A DNA stretch of 8,191 nt, taken from NCBI GenBank assembly GCA_003520025.1, contig DOVP01000280.1, forward strand, positions 1 through 8,191. The letters are read 5' to 3'. The DNA is from Phycisphaerales bacterium. GTDB lineage: Bacteria; Planctomycetota; Phycisphaerae; Phycisphaerales; SM1A02. A program made the translations under genes and the position numbers. This document shows, one piece after another, positions 1-6,174 of this stretch. A model generated the notes under the pieces. It was not told where the DNA came from, made no database searches, and saw only the letters and a list, made by a program, of their open reading frames with translations. Position 1 is the stretch's first letter, and each line of letters starts with the position of its first letter.

Positions 1-832
1 CGCCATATCCATTGACCGTCAGATTGCCGGATGATGGAATGCTCGATGCGATTGACGCCATGGTGCCGTACCGGTCGTACGGAGTCTCTCCAGAACTGTT
101 CGTGCCAGCCTTCATGCCGCCATAGTCGTTTCCAACACCACCATCGGTACCCGACTGGGCGATGACGGGGAACTGGTCTGCAACAGGGGGATGATTGACA
201 CTGCAGTTGCTGCTCGAGTCCGGGCAGTTGAATTGGAGCACATCGGCCGAGGACAGGCAGTGCCCGGCAGTTACGAAACACGAATCGGCGTTGTACATCG
301 TCGCGCTGCAGCCCACGGGCATCAGACGCGCAAAGCGATTGTCGCCTGATGGGACGCGGTCGTCTTCGGAACAGATTCCGCAGCCGTCGCCTCGATCAGA
401 GTCCATCAATTCCCATGTGGCGGTTTCGATGGACATGGTGTTGTTGGTCAGTCCGCCGGCGATCAACTCGACCCGGACGGCATTGCCGTTGAAGTAGGCG
501 GAGGAGCTCTTCCAGAGAGACAGGGTGCTCGCGTCGAGTTCCTGAACCTCGCCATCGCGAAGGCTGGTGACGCGGATGAAGGAGTCGCGGTCCAGTTTGG
601 TTGCCCCGAAGTGCAACCTGATCCATGCAGCATTGCTGACCGCAACGATGTCATCAAAGAGCACGTGCTGCTCCTTGGCGTCATTGTCGAGCGTGCCGGT
701 ATTCAGGCCGATCCATGCGTGGTTGCCCACGGGCCAGTCCAATGTTGATGCATCGGTATCAGCCAGTGTCACGCTGGTTGAGACCGCCAAGATCGCCGCT
801 GCAGCAGCAGCGTACGTGGTCCGGTTGAACAT
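1..832 (-). CDS. Secreted trypsin-like (S1) serine protease, C-terminus beyond window
   Basis: The frame is open from ATG at 832 to the left edge, giving 277 residues without a stop, so the 3' end of the gene is missing. A GAGGAG ribosome binding site lies at 842-847, about 9 nt before the ATG, which fixes the start. Residues 1-24 form a signal peptide: a short basic N-end, an alanine-rich core and a likely cut after VTLA, so the product is exported. Residues about 30-140 make a beta-rich N-terminal domain (WIRLHFG, FIRVTS, AYFNGNAVRVELIAGG). A cysteine-rich linker (CGIC at 151-154) leads to the peptidase domain. The motif FVTAGHC at 186-192 carries the catalytic His191, and GND at 234-236 supplies the probable catalytic Asp236. 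The 45-residue spacing equals that of chymotrypsin His57-Asp102. The catalytic Ser would lie outside the window. The N-terminal domain followed by an S1 domain resembles secreted lysyl-endopeptidase-like proteins of planctomycetes. Substrate unknown. The family call is fairly firm, but activity cannot be judged without the Ser. Confidence 0.85.
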   Translation of the reverse strand, partial: MFNRTTYAAAAAAILAVSTSVTLADTDASTLDWPVGNHAWIGLNTGTLDNDAKEQHVLFDDIVAVSNAAWIRLHFGATKLDRDSFIRVTSLRDGEVQELDASTLSLWKSSSAYFNGNAVRVELIAGGLTNNTMSIETATWELMDSDRGDGCGICSEDDRVPSGDNRFARLMPVGCSATMYNADSCFVTAGHCLSSADVLQFNCPDSSSNCSVNHPPVADQFPVIAQSGTDGGVGNDYGGMKAGTNSSGETPYDRYGTMASIASSIPSSGNLTVNGYG

Positions 833-958
833 ATCGGGTATCTCCTCTCAGGATGGGTTGTCCACCCCACTTTCTTCCCAGCCAACCTAGCATAGGAGGC
901 GAGACAAACGAAGCGTCTTTTGGCGGTGTATTGCTTATATTTCGGACATAAAACTCCT

Positions 959-979
959 CATATCAGGGGCCCTGATATG
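959..979. promoter_or_regulatory. Perfect 10-bp inverted repeat, candidate operator
   Basis: Arms CATATCAGGG (959-968) and CCCTGATATG (970-979) are exact reverse complements around a single central G. A one-base centre does not favour an RNA hairpin, and no T-tract follows, so a dimeric protein-binding site fits better than a terminator. It lies 34 bp before the chosen start of the cytochrome gene and about 127 bp before the divergent protease gene, in the intergenic stretch 833-1013. I could not place a convincing -35/-10 pair around it, so which promoter it would control is open. Confidence 0.5.
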
Positions 980-1013
980 GTGCCGAGTGGTTGTCGAAGG
1001 GGTTCATCTATCC

Positions 1014-1823
1014 ATGCCGTGTGTGGCCACAATTGAGGCGTTCTGGCAGGTATGTGGCCGTTTCCACCCACTGCTGGTGCATTTTCCCATCGCGCTGATC
1101 CTGCTTGCTGCGGGCCTGGAAGTCTTCTGGTACGTGATGGGCAGGCGGGATCAAGCCTCCCCAACGGCGGGTGTGTGCTTGTGGTTCGGTCTCTTGGGCG
1201 GGGGAGTGGCTCTGTGGGCGGGGTGGATGCTGGCCCAGAGCGGTGGCGAGGTGGGGCGTTTGCTCACGCTGCATCGCTGGACCGCCGTGGCGGCGGTGGG
1301 GGTGACGGGGTTGGCGGCGATCGGCTGGCTGCTTCGGCGGTGGCGGGGACGTGATTGGGCGGCGCCGCATCTGGCGTTTACGGTGGTTGCGGCGGTACTG
1401 GTTGTCATCTCAGCCCACTTTGGAGGCGAAATGGCGTGGGGATCGGACTGGGTCTTCGCCCCGCTTCGGGCGTCCGATCGAGGTTGGTCATCGGTCGAGC
1501 CGATTCTGAGTACGCACTGCCAGAAGTGCCACGGCGGCAAGCGTCAGAAGGGAGATCTCCGGTTGGTGCCGTGGAGGAAGATGTTTGAGTGCGATCCGGC
1601 GGATTGGGTGGTCCGGCCCGGCGATGCGGCGGCGAGCACGCTGCACACGCTCATCACCAAGCCCGCGGATGATGAGGACATCATGCCACCGGCAGAGAAG
1701 GGGGAGCCGCTGAGCGAAACGCAGATTCAGACGATCGTCGATTGGATCAACGCCGGCGCTCTCGGCCCCGACGGGCAGGTGCCGTCGACTGTCGCCGAGC
1801 TTCCCGGCAAACCCGCCACTTGA
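1014..1823 (+). CDS. Membrane-anchored c-type cytochrome (DUF2231-like domain plus planctomycete-type heme domain)
   Basis: The 269-residue product has two parts. Residues about 18-137 carry four likely membrane helices (near 24-42, 53-72, 88-107 and 119-137) and begin with HPLLVHFPIAL, the signature of DUF2231-like membrane domains. Conserved histidines (18, 23, 87, 135) sit at helix ends and could bind heme b, which is inference. Residues about 155-250 form a monoheme cytochrome c domain: CQKCH at 169-173 attaches heme, and Met224 in DIMPP is the likely distal ligand, as in cytochrome domains common in planctomycetes. With no signal peptide, export would rely on the helices, leaving the heme domain outside the cytoplasmic membrane. 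The likely role is electron transfer; the partner is unknown. I chose ATG 1014 because AGGGG at 998-1002 precedes it; an in-frame GTG at 987 would add 9 residues but has no ribosome binding site. The next gene starts 20 nt after the stop, so this probably heads an operon. Confidence 0.87.
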   Translation: MPCVATIEAFWQVCGRFHPLLVHFPIALILLAAGLEVFWYVMGRRDQASPTAGVCLWFGLLGGGVALWAGWMLAQSGGEVGRLLTLHRWTAVAAVGVTGLAAIGWLLRRWRGRDWAAPHLAFTVVAAVLVVISAHFGGEMAWGSDWVFAPLRASDRGWSSVEPILSTHCQKCHGGKRQKGDLRLVPWRKMFECDPADWVVRPGDAAASTLHTLITKPADDEDIMPPAEKGEPLSETQIQTIVDWINAGALGPDGQVPSTVAELPGKPAT

Positions 1824-1843
1824 CCCTGCCCGGCAGTGAGGGG

Positions 1844-2047
1844 ATGATCGGTGTCATGCGGGTAGTGCTGTTCATCCTGATTCTGGCTGGCCTCGGTTTG
1901 GCCGGCTGCGGACCGGAGGAAAGTGAGTCGGTGCGTCAAAACCGCGCCGCTCGGGCAAGAGAGGCTGCAGAAATGCAGGAACTTCTCAAGAACGCCAGGC
2001 AAGATGTGCGTGAGCGACATCGAGAACTCAGCATGAGCAGTCGTTGA
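1844..2047 (+). CDS. Small lipoprotein with charged helical tail
   Basis: The product is 67 residues from ATG 1844, or 63 from ATG 1856. The N-terminus is a hydrophobic stretch (VVLFILILAGLGLAGC) ending in the lipobox LAGC, so signal peptidase II should cut before this Cys and leave a lipid-anchored peptide of about 45 residues. The mature part is rich in Arg, Glu and Ala and should be a single long helix or short coiled coil. GAGGGG at 1838-1843 abuts the first ATG, too close to serve it well, but sits 12 nt before the second, so 1856 may be the true start. The stop TGA is directly followed by the GTG of yjbQ, which implies translational coupling. No family is recognised. As a neighbour of a membrane cytochrome it could be an accessory protein, but nothing in the sequence shows this. 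Confidence 0.7.
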   Translation: MIGVMRVVLFILILAGLGLAGCGPEESESVRQNRAARAREAAEMQELLKNARQDVRERHRELSMSSR

Positions 2048-2461
2048 GTGGGCGTCGTGTTGATGATCGAGACCCCCGGGCAGGGGCTGCACGAGATTAC
2101 CGGCGATGTTGCGGGGGTTGTGGCCGGATCCGATGTCCGAGACGGCCTGTGTGTCCTGTTCGTGCAGCACACCTCGGCAAGTTTGACCATTCAAGAAAAC
2201 GCGGATCCTTCGGCGCGATGTGACCTCGAATCGTGGCTTGGACGAACCATTCGCGAAGATGATCCCTGCTGGACACACACGGCCGAAGGGCCGGACGACA
2301 TGCCCGCACATGTGCGAGCGATGGTGACCGATGTGTCTCTGTCGATTCCCATGATCGATGGCCGACTCGCACTCGGGAGTTGGCAGGGCATTTACCTCTG
2401 CGAGCATCGCCGCGGCGAGCATCGGCGGAGGGTAGTCGTGACGTTCGTTGCGGAGGGGTGA
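2048..2461 (+). CDS. yjbQ: YjbQ / UPF0047 family protein (secondary thiamine-phosphate synthase)
   Basis: At 137 residues the protein matches the usual 130-140 of the UPF0047 (PF01894) family and is collinear with E. coli YjbQ. Family blocks are complete: GLHEIT (13-18), QHTSASLTIQENADP (40-54), EGPDDMPAHVR (80-90), GRLALGSWQGIYLCEHR (105-121). His41, His88 and His120 in these blocks probably coordinate a metal. E. coli YjbQ has weak thiamine-phosphate synthase activity, seen when it replaces thiE; the physiological role of the family is unclear. The protein should be cytoplasmic. The start is GTG 2048, immediately after the TGA of the lipoprotein gene; ATG 2063 is possible but would shorten the first beta strand. 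No independent ribosome binding site is evident, which fits coupled translation. No other thiamine gene is nearby, so the neighbourhood does not support a thiamine pathway role. Confidence 0.93.
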   Translation: MGVVLMIETPGQGLHEITGDVAGVVAGSDVRDGLCVLFVQHTSASLTIQENADPSARCDLESWLGRTIREDDPCWTHTAEGPDDMPAHVRAMVTDVSLSIPMIDGRLALGSWQGIYLCEHRRGEHRRRVVVTFVAEG

Positions 2462-2466
2462 ATACA

Positions 2467-2488
2467 CGGCCTTGTTGCGGTGAGGCCG
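2467..2488 (+). terminator. Weak hairpin after yjbQ
   Basis: CGGCCT (2467-2472) and AGGCCG (2483-2488) can pair as a 6-bp GC-rich stem with a 10-nt loop, starting 5 nt after the yjbQ stop. There is no T-tract, so it is at best a poor intrinsic terminator. Its position between convergent genes is the main support. Confidence 0.25.
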
Positions 2489-2537
2489 GGATCGAGCCGT
2501 ATGACACTGTCCTCTTATTCGGCGCCCACTTGCTTCT

Positions 2538-2552
2538 GGCGGCGTAGCCGCC
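2538..2552 (-). terminator. GC-rich hairpin after the HTH gene
   Basis: GGCGGC (2538-2543) and GCCGCC (2547-2552) form a 6-bp stem with a 3-nt loop, just downstream of the leftward HTH gene, whose stop is at 2559-2561. No T-tract follows on the minus strand. It may be a terminator or one copy of a dispersed element, since a similar hairpin occurs at about 7974-7986. Confidence 0.28.
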
Positions 2553-2558
2553 CAGCCC

Positions 2559-2963
2559 CTACAGCCGATCCACGAGTTCGTGAAGGTCTTTCTTTACCGC
2601 CTCGCGGGCGTGGGTGCCGAGTTTCTCCATGACTTCGGTAAGTTCGATGAATCTGGCTCGCACCTCGGAGGGAGCCAGCCCGCAGGCGGCGATGCGGACA
2701 TAGGGTGGCGGTGCTGCGACTCGGCGAACGGCTGCCTTCTTTTTCGGTCGGCGGCCCCGCTTTGCGGTGATTCCGAACTTCTTGAACGCCTTGTTGATCG
2801 TCAGCAGCGAGCATCCGACCTCTTTGGCGATCTGCTTCTGGGTGAGGCCGTCCTGCTCATAGAGTTTCCGAAGGACGGACTCGTCGTGCCAGAGTTTGGA
2901 TGCATTGTTCCTGCCGTTCGCAGTTGGCATGCGTTGAATGACTCGGGTGGTTTCGGTGCCCAT
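2559..2963 (-). CDS. Small basic helix-turn-helix DNA-binding protein
   Basis: The product is 134 residues. Residues about 29-64 form a helix-turn-helix of the homeodomain-like/resolvase type: LTQKQIAKEVGC followed by a recognition helix around LLTINKAFKKFGI. A highly basic stretch, KRGRRPKKK (68-76), follows and resembles an AT-hook core, so it probably adds minor-groove or backbone contacts. Residues about 96-134 form an amphipathic helical region (VRARFIELTEVMEKLG, VKKDLHELVDRL) that could dimerise. No ligand or phosphoacceptor domain is visible. The start is ATG 2963, preceded by GGAGG at 2970-2974 with 6-nt spacing; an in-frame ATG 33 nt upstream lacks this and would lengthen the overlap with the redoxin gene. 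The gene follows the redoxin stop by 2 nt, so it is very likely co-transcribed. Whether it regulates its own operon is unknown. The specific family is not recognised. Confidence 0.78.
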   Translation of the reverse strand: MGTETTRVIQRMPTANGRNNASKLWHDESVLRKLYEQDGLTQKQIAKEVGCSLLTINKAFKKFGITAKRGRRPKKKAAVRRVAAPPPYVRIAACGLAPSEVRARFIELTEVMEKLGTHAREAVKKDLHELVDRL

Positions 2964-2965
2964 GG

Positions 2966-3535
2966 TTATCCTCCGCAGCAGGGTGCTGCTTTCCATTTGA
3001 TGTTGCAGCCGACCGAAGGGATCTGCTTCCCGTCAACCGGCATGCCTTGGCAGACTGCGTCCATCGCTCGCCGGAGATCTGTTCCCGTGACCGGGGACAC
3101 GTCACCGGGCCTGGTGTCGTCGAACTGACCTCGGTAGACGAGCGTTCCTGTCTTGTTATAGAGGAAGAAGTCGGGCGTACACGCCGCGTCGAACGAGCGA
3201 GCGACCGACTGCATGGGATCGGACAGATAGGGAAAAGTGATGCCGTGCCGAGCAGAGAAGGCAGGCATGTGCTCGGGGCCGTCGTCGGGGTAGTGCTCGA
3301 CATCGTTGCTGTTGATGCCCACGATTCCGAGCCCGCGGTCCATGTAGACACCGAGCAGCCCGAGTTCGTCAGCCAGATGTACGACGTAGGGGCAGTGGTT
3401 GCACATAAAGATCACCAGCAGGCCATGTTTGCTCATCAGCGTGGTTGATGTATGCATGACACCCGCTGCATCCGCCAATTCAAAGGCGGGCAGAGGTGTG
3501 CCGAGCGGCACCATGGTGGATGGAGTTCGAGCCAT
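2966..3535 (-). CDS. PRX-like / thioredoxin-fold redoxin family protein
   Basis: The 189-residue protein is a thioredoxin-fold redoxin matching the PRX-like group (cd02969 type). LVIFMCNHCPYVVHL (40-54) is the beta-strand plus active site, with a CNHC (45-48) in the CxxC position. IVGINSND (71-78), ACTPDFFLYN (118-127, with the cis-Pro), YRGQFDDTRPG (134-144) and PSVGCNIKWK (173-182) are the other hallmark blocks. Function is probably thiol-disulfide exchange or peroxide reduction, but substrates for this group are not established. No signal peptide is seen, so it should be cytoplasmic. The C-terminus ends in APCCGG, adding a vicinal cysteine pair whose role is unclear. ATG 3535 was chosen by homology of length; AGGA about 12 nt upstream is a weak ribosome binding site, and the open frame up to 3709 reads through the intergenic region and into the sucC start, so it is unlikely. 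It is first of a two-gene unit with the HTH gene. Confidence 0.87.
   Translation of the reverse strand: MARTPSTMVPLGTPLPAFELADAAGVMHTSTTLMSKHGLLVIFMCNHCPYVVHLADELGLLGVYMDRGLGIVGINSNDVEHYPDDGPEHMPAFSARHGITFPYLSDPMQSVARSFDAACTPDFFLYNKTGTLVYRGQFDDTRPGDVSPVTGTDLRRAMDAVCQGMPVDGKQIPSVGCNIKWKAAPCCGG
2970..2974 (-). promoter_or_regulatory. Ribosome binding site of the HTH gene, inside the redoxin gene
   Basis: On the minus strand GGAGG is formed by the final two glycine codons (GGA GGA) before the redoxin TAA, with 6 nt to the HTH ATG at 2963. Terminating ribosomes on the redoxin gene would sit on this site, so translation of the two genes should be linked. It also decides the HTH start. Confidence 0.75.
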
Positions 3536-3697
3536 AAGGGTGTTTATTCCTGAGGTCAGCACAATACGCGACCCCGGTATATGCCCCGTCAGTTCATGCA
3601 CTCTACCACATCGAGGAGATTCTGAGAGCACTATTGTTACACTTCTCGTTTCTGAGCACTGCAAAGCATTGTTTTTACTTGGAGCGGTATCACAGCA
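3536..3697. promoter_or_regulatory. Divergent intergenic region between the redoxin and sucC genes
   Basis: This 162-bp AT-richer gap must carry the start signals for both the leftward redoxin-HTH pair and the rightward sucC operon. I could not find a convincing sigma-70 -35/-10 pair on either strand. The best leftward candidate is TTGCAG-17 nt-TGTAAC on the minus strand, which matches the consensus poorly. The sucC ribosome binding site may be GGAG at 3681-3684, though 13 nt from the ATG is long. Confidence 0.45.
3621..3660. repeat. Short direct repeat TCTGAG(ag)CACT in the sucC upstream region
   Basis: TCTGAGAGCACT at 3621-3632 (last T included) and TCTGAGCACT at 3651-3660 share two blocks, TCTGAG and CACT, and begin exactly 30 bp apart, close to three helical turns. 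This could be a pair of activator or repressor half-sites upstream of sucC, or chance. Confidence 0.3.
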
Positions 3698-4894
3698 ATG
3701 AAAATCCATGAGTATCAGGCAAGAGCGTTGCTGGCCGGAGCGGATGTCCCGGTTCCTGATGGAGAGATGGTCACGACGGTCGAGGATGCGGTGCTGGCCG
3801 CAGACCGGTTGCTTGCAGGATCACCTCCAGTCATTGTCGTCAAGGCGCAGGTCCACGCTGGTGGACGGGGAAAGGCGGGCTTCGTCAAGGTGGTCCACAC
3901 CGCCGAGGAAGTCAAGGACGCCGCCACCTTCATGCTCGGTAATCGCATGGTGTCACCGCAGACGCCTCCGGAGGGGCTCGAAGTGGATCGGCTCCTCATC
4001 GCCGAGGGCGTCGACATCGAGCGGGAGATCTACCTCGCCATCACGACTGACCGCGCGAGGCGAACGAACACGCTGATCGCCTCAGCAGAGGGTGGTGTTG
4101 AGATTGAACAGGTTGCAGAGGAGCGGCCCGATGCCATTCTGAAAGTGCCGATGGATCCGCTTGACGGCCTCAGCCCGTTCCAAGCACGCGATCTCGCATT
4201 TCGTCTTGGCTTGAAGGGCAAGCAGGTCAGACAGTTCGTGAGCCTTGCGATGAATCTCGCGCAGTTGTTCATCGAGACGGACGCGTCGCTGGCGGAGATC
4301 AATCCGCTGGTCGTTACGCCCTCAAGTGATGAGCACCCCGACGGCCAGGTCATCGCGATTGACGCCAAGTTCAACTTTGATGACAACGCCTTGTACAGAC
4401 AGCGGGCTATTGCAGAACTTTTCGATCCGACCGAAGAGGATCCAGACGAACTGCGGGCCAGAGAGGTGGGACTCAACTTCGTTGCGCTCGAAGGCAACAT
4501 CGGGTGCCTCGTCAACGGTGCAGGTCTTGCGATGAGCACGATGGACATCATCAAACTCCATGGCGGCGAGCCGGCCAATTTCCTCGATGTCGGTGGCGAT
4601 GCAACGCAGGAAGCCGTGACCGAGGCCTTTCGAATCATCCTTTCTGAGAAATCGGTGAAGGGTGTACTTGTCAACATCTTCGGTGGCATCATGCAGTGCG
4701 ACCGCATTGCGAGGGCCATCGTCGCGGCGGCCGAGGAAGTGGGCTTCGAGGTGCCATTGATCGTCAGACTCGAGGGGACAAACGTCGATGCGGCGAGAGT
4801 GGTGCTGGAGGAAGCGCAGGAACGCCTGCCCACCATGCGGACTGCGATCGATCTCGGGGACGCGGCCAAGCAGGTGTGCGCGGCTGTCGCTTGA
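3698..4894 (+). CDS. sucC: Succinyl-CoA synthetase (ligase) beta subunit
   Basis: The 398-residue protein matches SucC along its whole length (E. coli SucC is 388). It forms the nucleotide- and succinate-binding half of the enzyme that interconverts succinyl-CoA and succinate with ATP or GTP formation in the TCA cycle, working with SucD in the cytoplasm. The ATP-grasp domain (about 1-225) starts with MKIHEYQAR and has the phosphate-binding GGRGKAG (55-61), the metal-binding AEINPLV (199-205) and the Asp of AIDAK (222). The ligase domain (about 260-390) has [18 protein letters not shown] (266-283), NFLDVGG (294-300), NIFGGI (326-331) and RLEGTN (357-362). All expected catalytic blocks are intact. 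ATG 3698 is the family start. Unusually, sucD does not follow; a DUF418 membrane gene begins 2 nt after the stop. The paralogous malate-CoA ligase beta subunit (MtkA) is an alternative that sequence alone does not fully exclude. Confidence 0.94.
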   Translation: MKIHEYQARALLAGADVPVPDGEMVTTVEDAVLAADRLLAGSPPVIVVKAQVHAGGRGKAGFVKVVHTAEEVKDAATFMLGNRMVSPQTPPEGLEVDRLLIAEGVDIEREIYLAITTDRARRTNTLIASAEGGVEIEQVAEERPDAILKVPMDPLDGLSPFQARDLAFRLGLKGKQVRQFVSLAMNLAQLFIETDASLAEINPLVVTPSSDEHPDGQVIAIDAKFNFDDNALYRQRAIAELFDPTEEDPDELRAREVGLNFVALEGNIGCLVNGAGLAMSTMDIIKLHGGEPANFLDVGGDATQEAVTEAFRIILSEKSVKGVLVNIFGGIMQCDRIARAIVAAAEEVGFEVPLIVRLEGTNVDAARVVLEEAQERLPTMRTAIDLGDAAKQVCAAVA

Positions 4895-4896
4895 GC

Positions 4897-6174
4897 ATGC
4901 CGCAGCCCTCGGCTTCGATGGAGATTCACACATCGCCACCTGAAGCGGCCCCTGTCCGCCTCGGCGAGCGAATCGCCTCCATCGATGTGCTGCGTGGCGT
5001 GGCGCTGCTCGGCATTCTGCTGCTCAATGTGCGAACCTTTGCGTTGCCTTCGGCCGCCTATTCTTCGCCCGTAGTGGCTGGCGGCGAAACACCCGCGGAT
5101 ATTTTTGCCTTCACGACTGTGCAACTCCTGGCAGATCAGAAGTTCATGGCGATCTTCTCGCTGCTGTTCGGTGCGGGGCTGGTCATCTTCACGAGTCGTG
5201 CTGAAACCAGAACCGGGCAGAGCGTCGGCCTGCACTATCGACGGATGGGCTGGCTGCTGCTCATCGGCCTCTGCCATGCTTGGCTGCTCTGGTGGGGGGA
5301 CATCCTCGTCGGCTACGCAGTCTGTGGCATGGCGGTGTATCCGCTGCGGCATCTGCGGCCATGGGCGCAGGCGACCATTGGAGCGGCCCTGCTGATCGTC
5401 GGTGCGATGATCTGGCTGGGTATGGGCTCGGCGGTGGCAATGGGCGGTCCGGAAGTGGTTGCGGAAGTAAAGGCGTTGTCAGCGCCGACTGCGGAGGGGC
5501 TCGCCGAGGAGCAGGCAGCTTGGGCCGGTGGATGGCTGGATCAGGCACCGATGCGCATTGGTCTGGCCACAACGTTGGAGACCTTTATCTTGCTCGCATG
5601 GGTGGTGTGGCGGGCGGGCGGGCTGATGCTCATCGGCATGGCCTGCTTCAAGTGGGGGGTCTTTGATACGAAGCGACGTCCTCTGTTCCACGTGCTGATG
5701 GCCGCTGTGGGGTTTGCATTCGGCATACCACTTGTGTGGCACGGCCTCTCGGTGCAGGAGTCGTGTGGGTGGAGCGGCATCGATGTGGCCTTTGCCAACA
5801 CGCTCTGGAACTACTGGGGAAGCATTGGAGTTGCAGCGGGCTGGATCGGTGTGGTCATGCTGCTGTGCCGGATCAACCTCGCTGCGGTGATTCGATCGTC
5901 TCTGGCCGCGGTCGGCCGCATGGCGCTGAGCAACTATCTCGCGCAGAGCGTGCTGTGCGGCGTGATCTTCTACGGGTGGGGGCTTGGGTACTACGGACAC
6001 TTCGGCTACGCCGAGCAGCTTGTGATCGTCATGGGCATCTGGGCGGCACAGTTGATCTGGTCGCCGCTGTGGCTGAGCGTATTCCGCTTTGGCCCGATGG
6101 AGTGGCTGTGGCGTTCGCTCACGTATTGGCAGGTGCAGCCCCTGAGCCGCTCCTCGCTACACTCTTCGGCGTGA
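4897..6174 (+). CDS. DUF418 family polytopic membrane protein (YeiB-like)
   Basis: At 425 residues the length suits the DUF418/YeiB family. The N-terminal signature [19 protein letters not shown] (27-45) marks the first membrane helix. Further hydrophobic segments lie near 83-100, 116-134, 136-150, 158-176, 226-248, 264-282, 306-324, 345-362 and 374-395, giving roughly ten helices in the cytoplasmic membrane. The C-terminal DUF418 block is clear: [16 protein letters not shown] (339-354), then [15 protein letters not shown] (398-412). The family is related to acyltransferase-3-like membrane proteins and proposed to be a transporter or membrane enzyme; no function is established. ATG 4897 lies 2 nt after the sucC stop; ATG 4918 is also possible. 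Neither has a visible ribosome binding site, so translation probably depends on coupling to sucC. Its end overlaps the next gene by GTGA. A functional link to succinyl-CoA metabolism is only suggested by the arrangement. Confidence 0.9.
   Translation: MPQPSASMEIHTSPPEAAPVRLGERIASIDVLRGVALLGILLLNVRTFALPSAAYSSPVVAGGETPADIFAFTTVQLLADQKFMAIFSLLFGAGLVIFTSRAETRTGQSVGLHYRRMGWLLLIGLCHAWLLWWGDILVGYAVCGMAVYPLRHLRPWAQATIGAALLIVGAMIWLGMGSAVAMGGPEVVAEVKALSAPTAEGLAEEQAAWAGGWLDQAPMRIGLATTLETFILLAWVVWRAGGLMLIGMACFKWGVFDTKRRPLFHVLMAAVGFAFGIPLVWHGLSVQESCGWSGIDVAFANTLWNYWGSIGVAAGWIGVVMLLCRINLAAVIRSSLAAVGRMALSNYLAQSVLCGVIFYGWGLGYYGHFGYAEQLVIVMGIWAAQLIWSPLWLSVFRFGPMEWLWRSLTYWQVQPLSRSSLHSSA

Noticed and set aside
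195..890. Plus-strand open frames opposite the protease
   Set aside because: The minus-strand frame has a ribosome binding site, signal peptide and TAGHC motif; the plus-strand frames have none of these.
1727..2467. 246-codon minus-strand frame across the lipoprotein and yjbQ
   Set aside because: yjbQ on the plus strand is an unambiguous family match over its full length, so this is a shadow.
3598..3697. sigma-70 promoters for sucC and the redoxin
   Set aside because: Candidate hexamers such as TTGTTA at 3634 and TTGCAG/TGTAAC on the minus strand lack a well-matched partner at 16-18 bp.
3536..3709. 58-residue N-terminal extension of the redoxin
   Set aside because: It would run through the divergent promoter region into the sucC start; the added sequence does not resemble a signal peptide or domain.
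4030..5352. Long open frame of 440 codons on the minus strand
   Set aside because: It lies over sucC and the DUF418 gene, both with clear family motifs. Its translation is Ser/Pro/Arg-rich without recognisable domains, as expected of an antisense shadow in GC-rich DNA.
5736..6170. Upstream extension of the unknown-protein frame
   Set aside because: This part overlaps DUF418 codons that encode its conserved C-terminal block, and the GTGA junction at 6171 gives a natural start.
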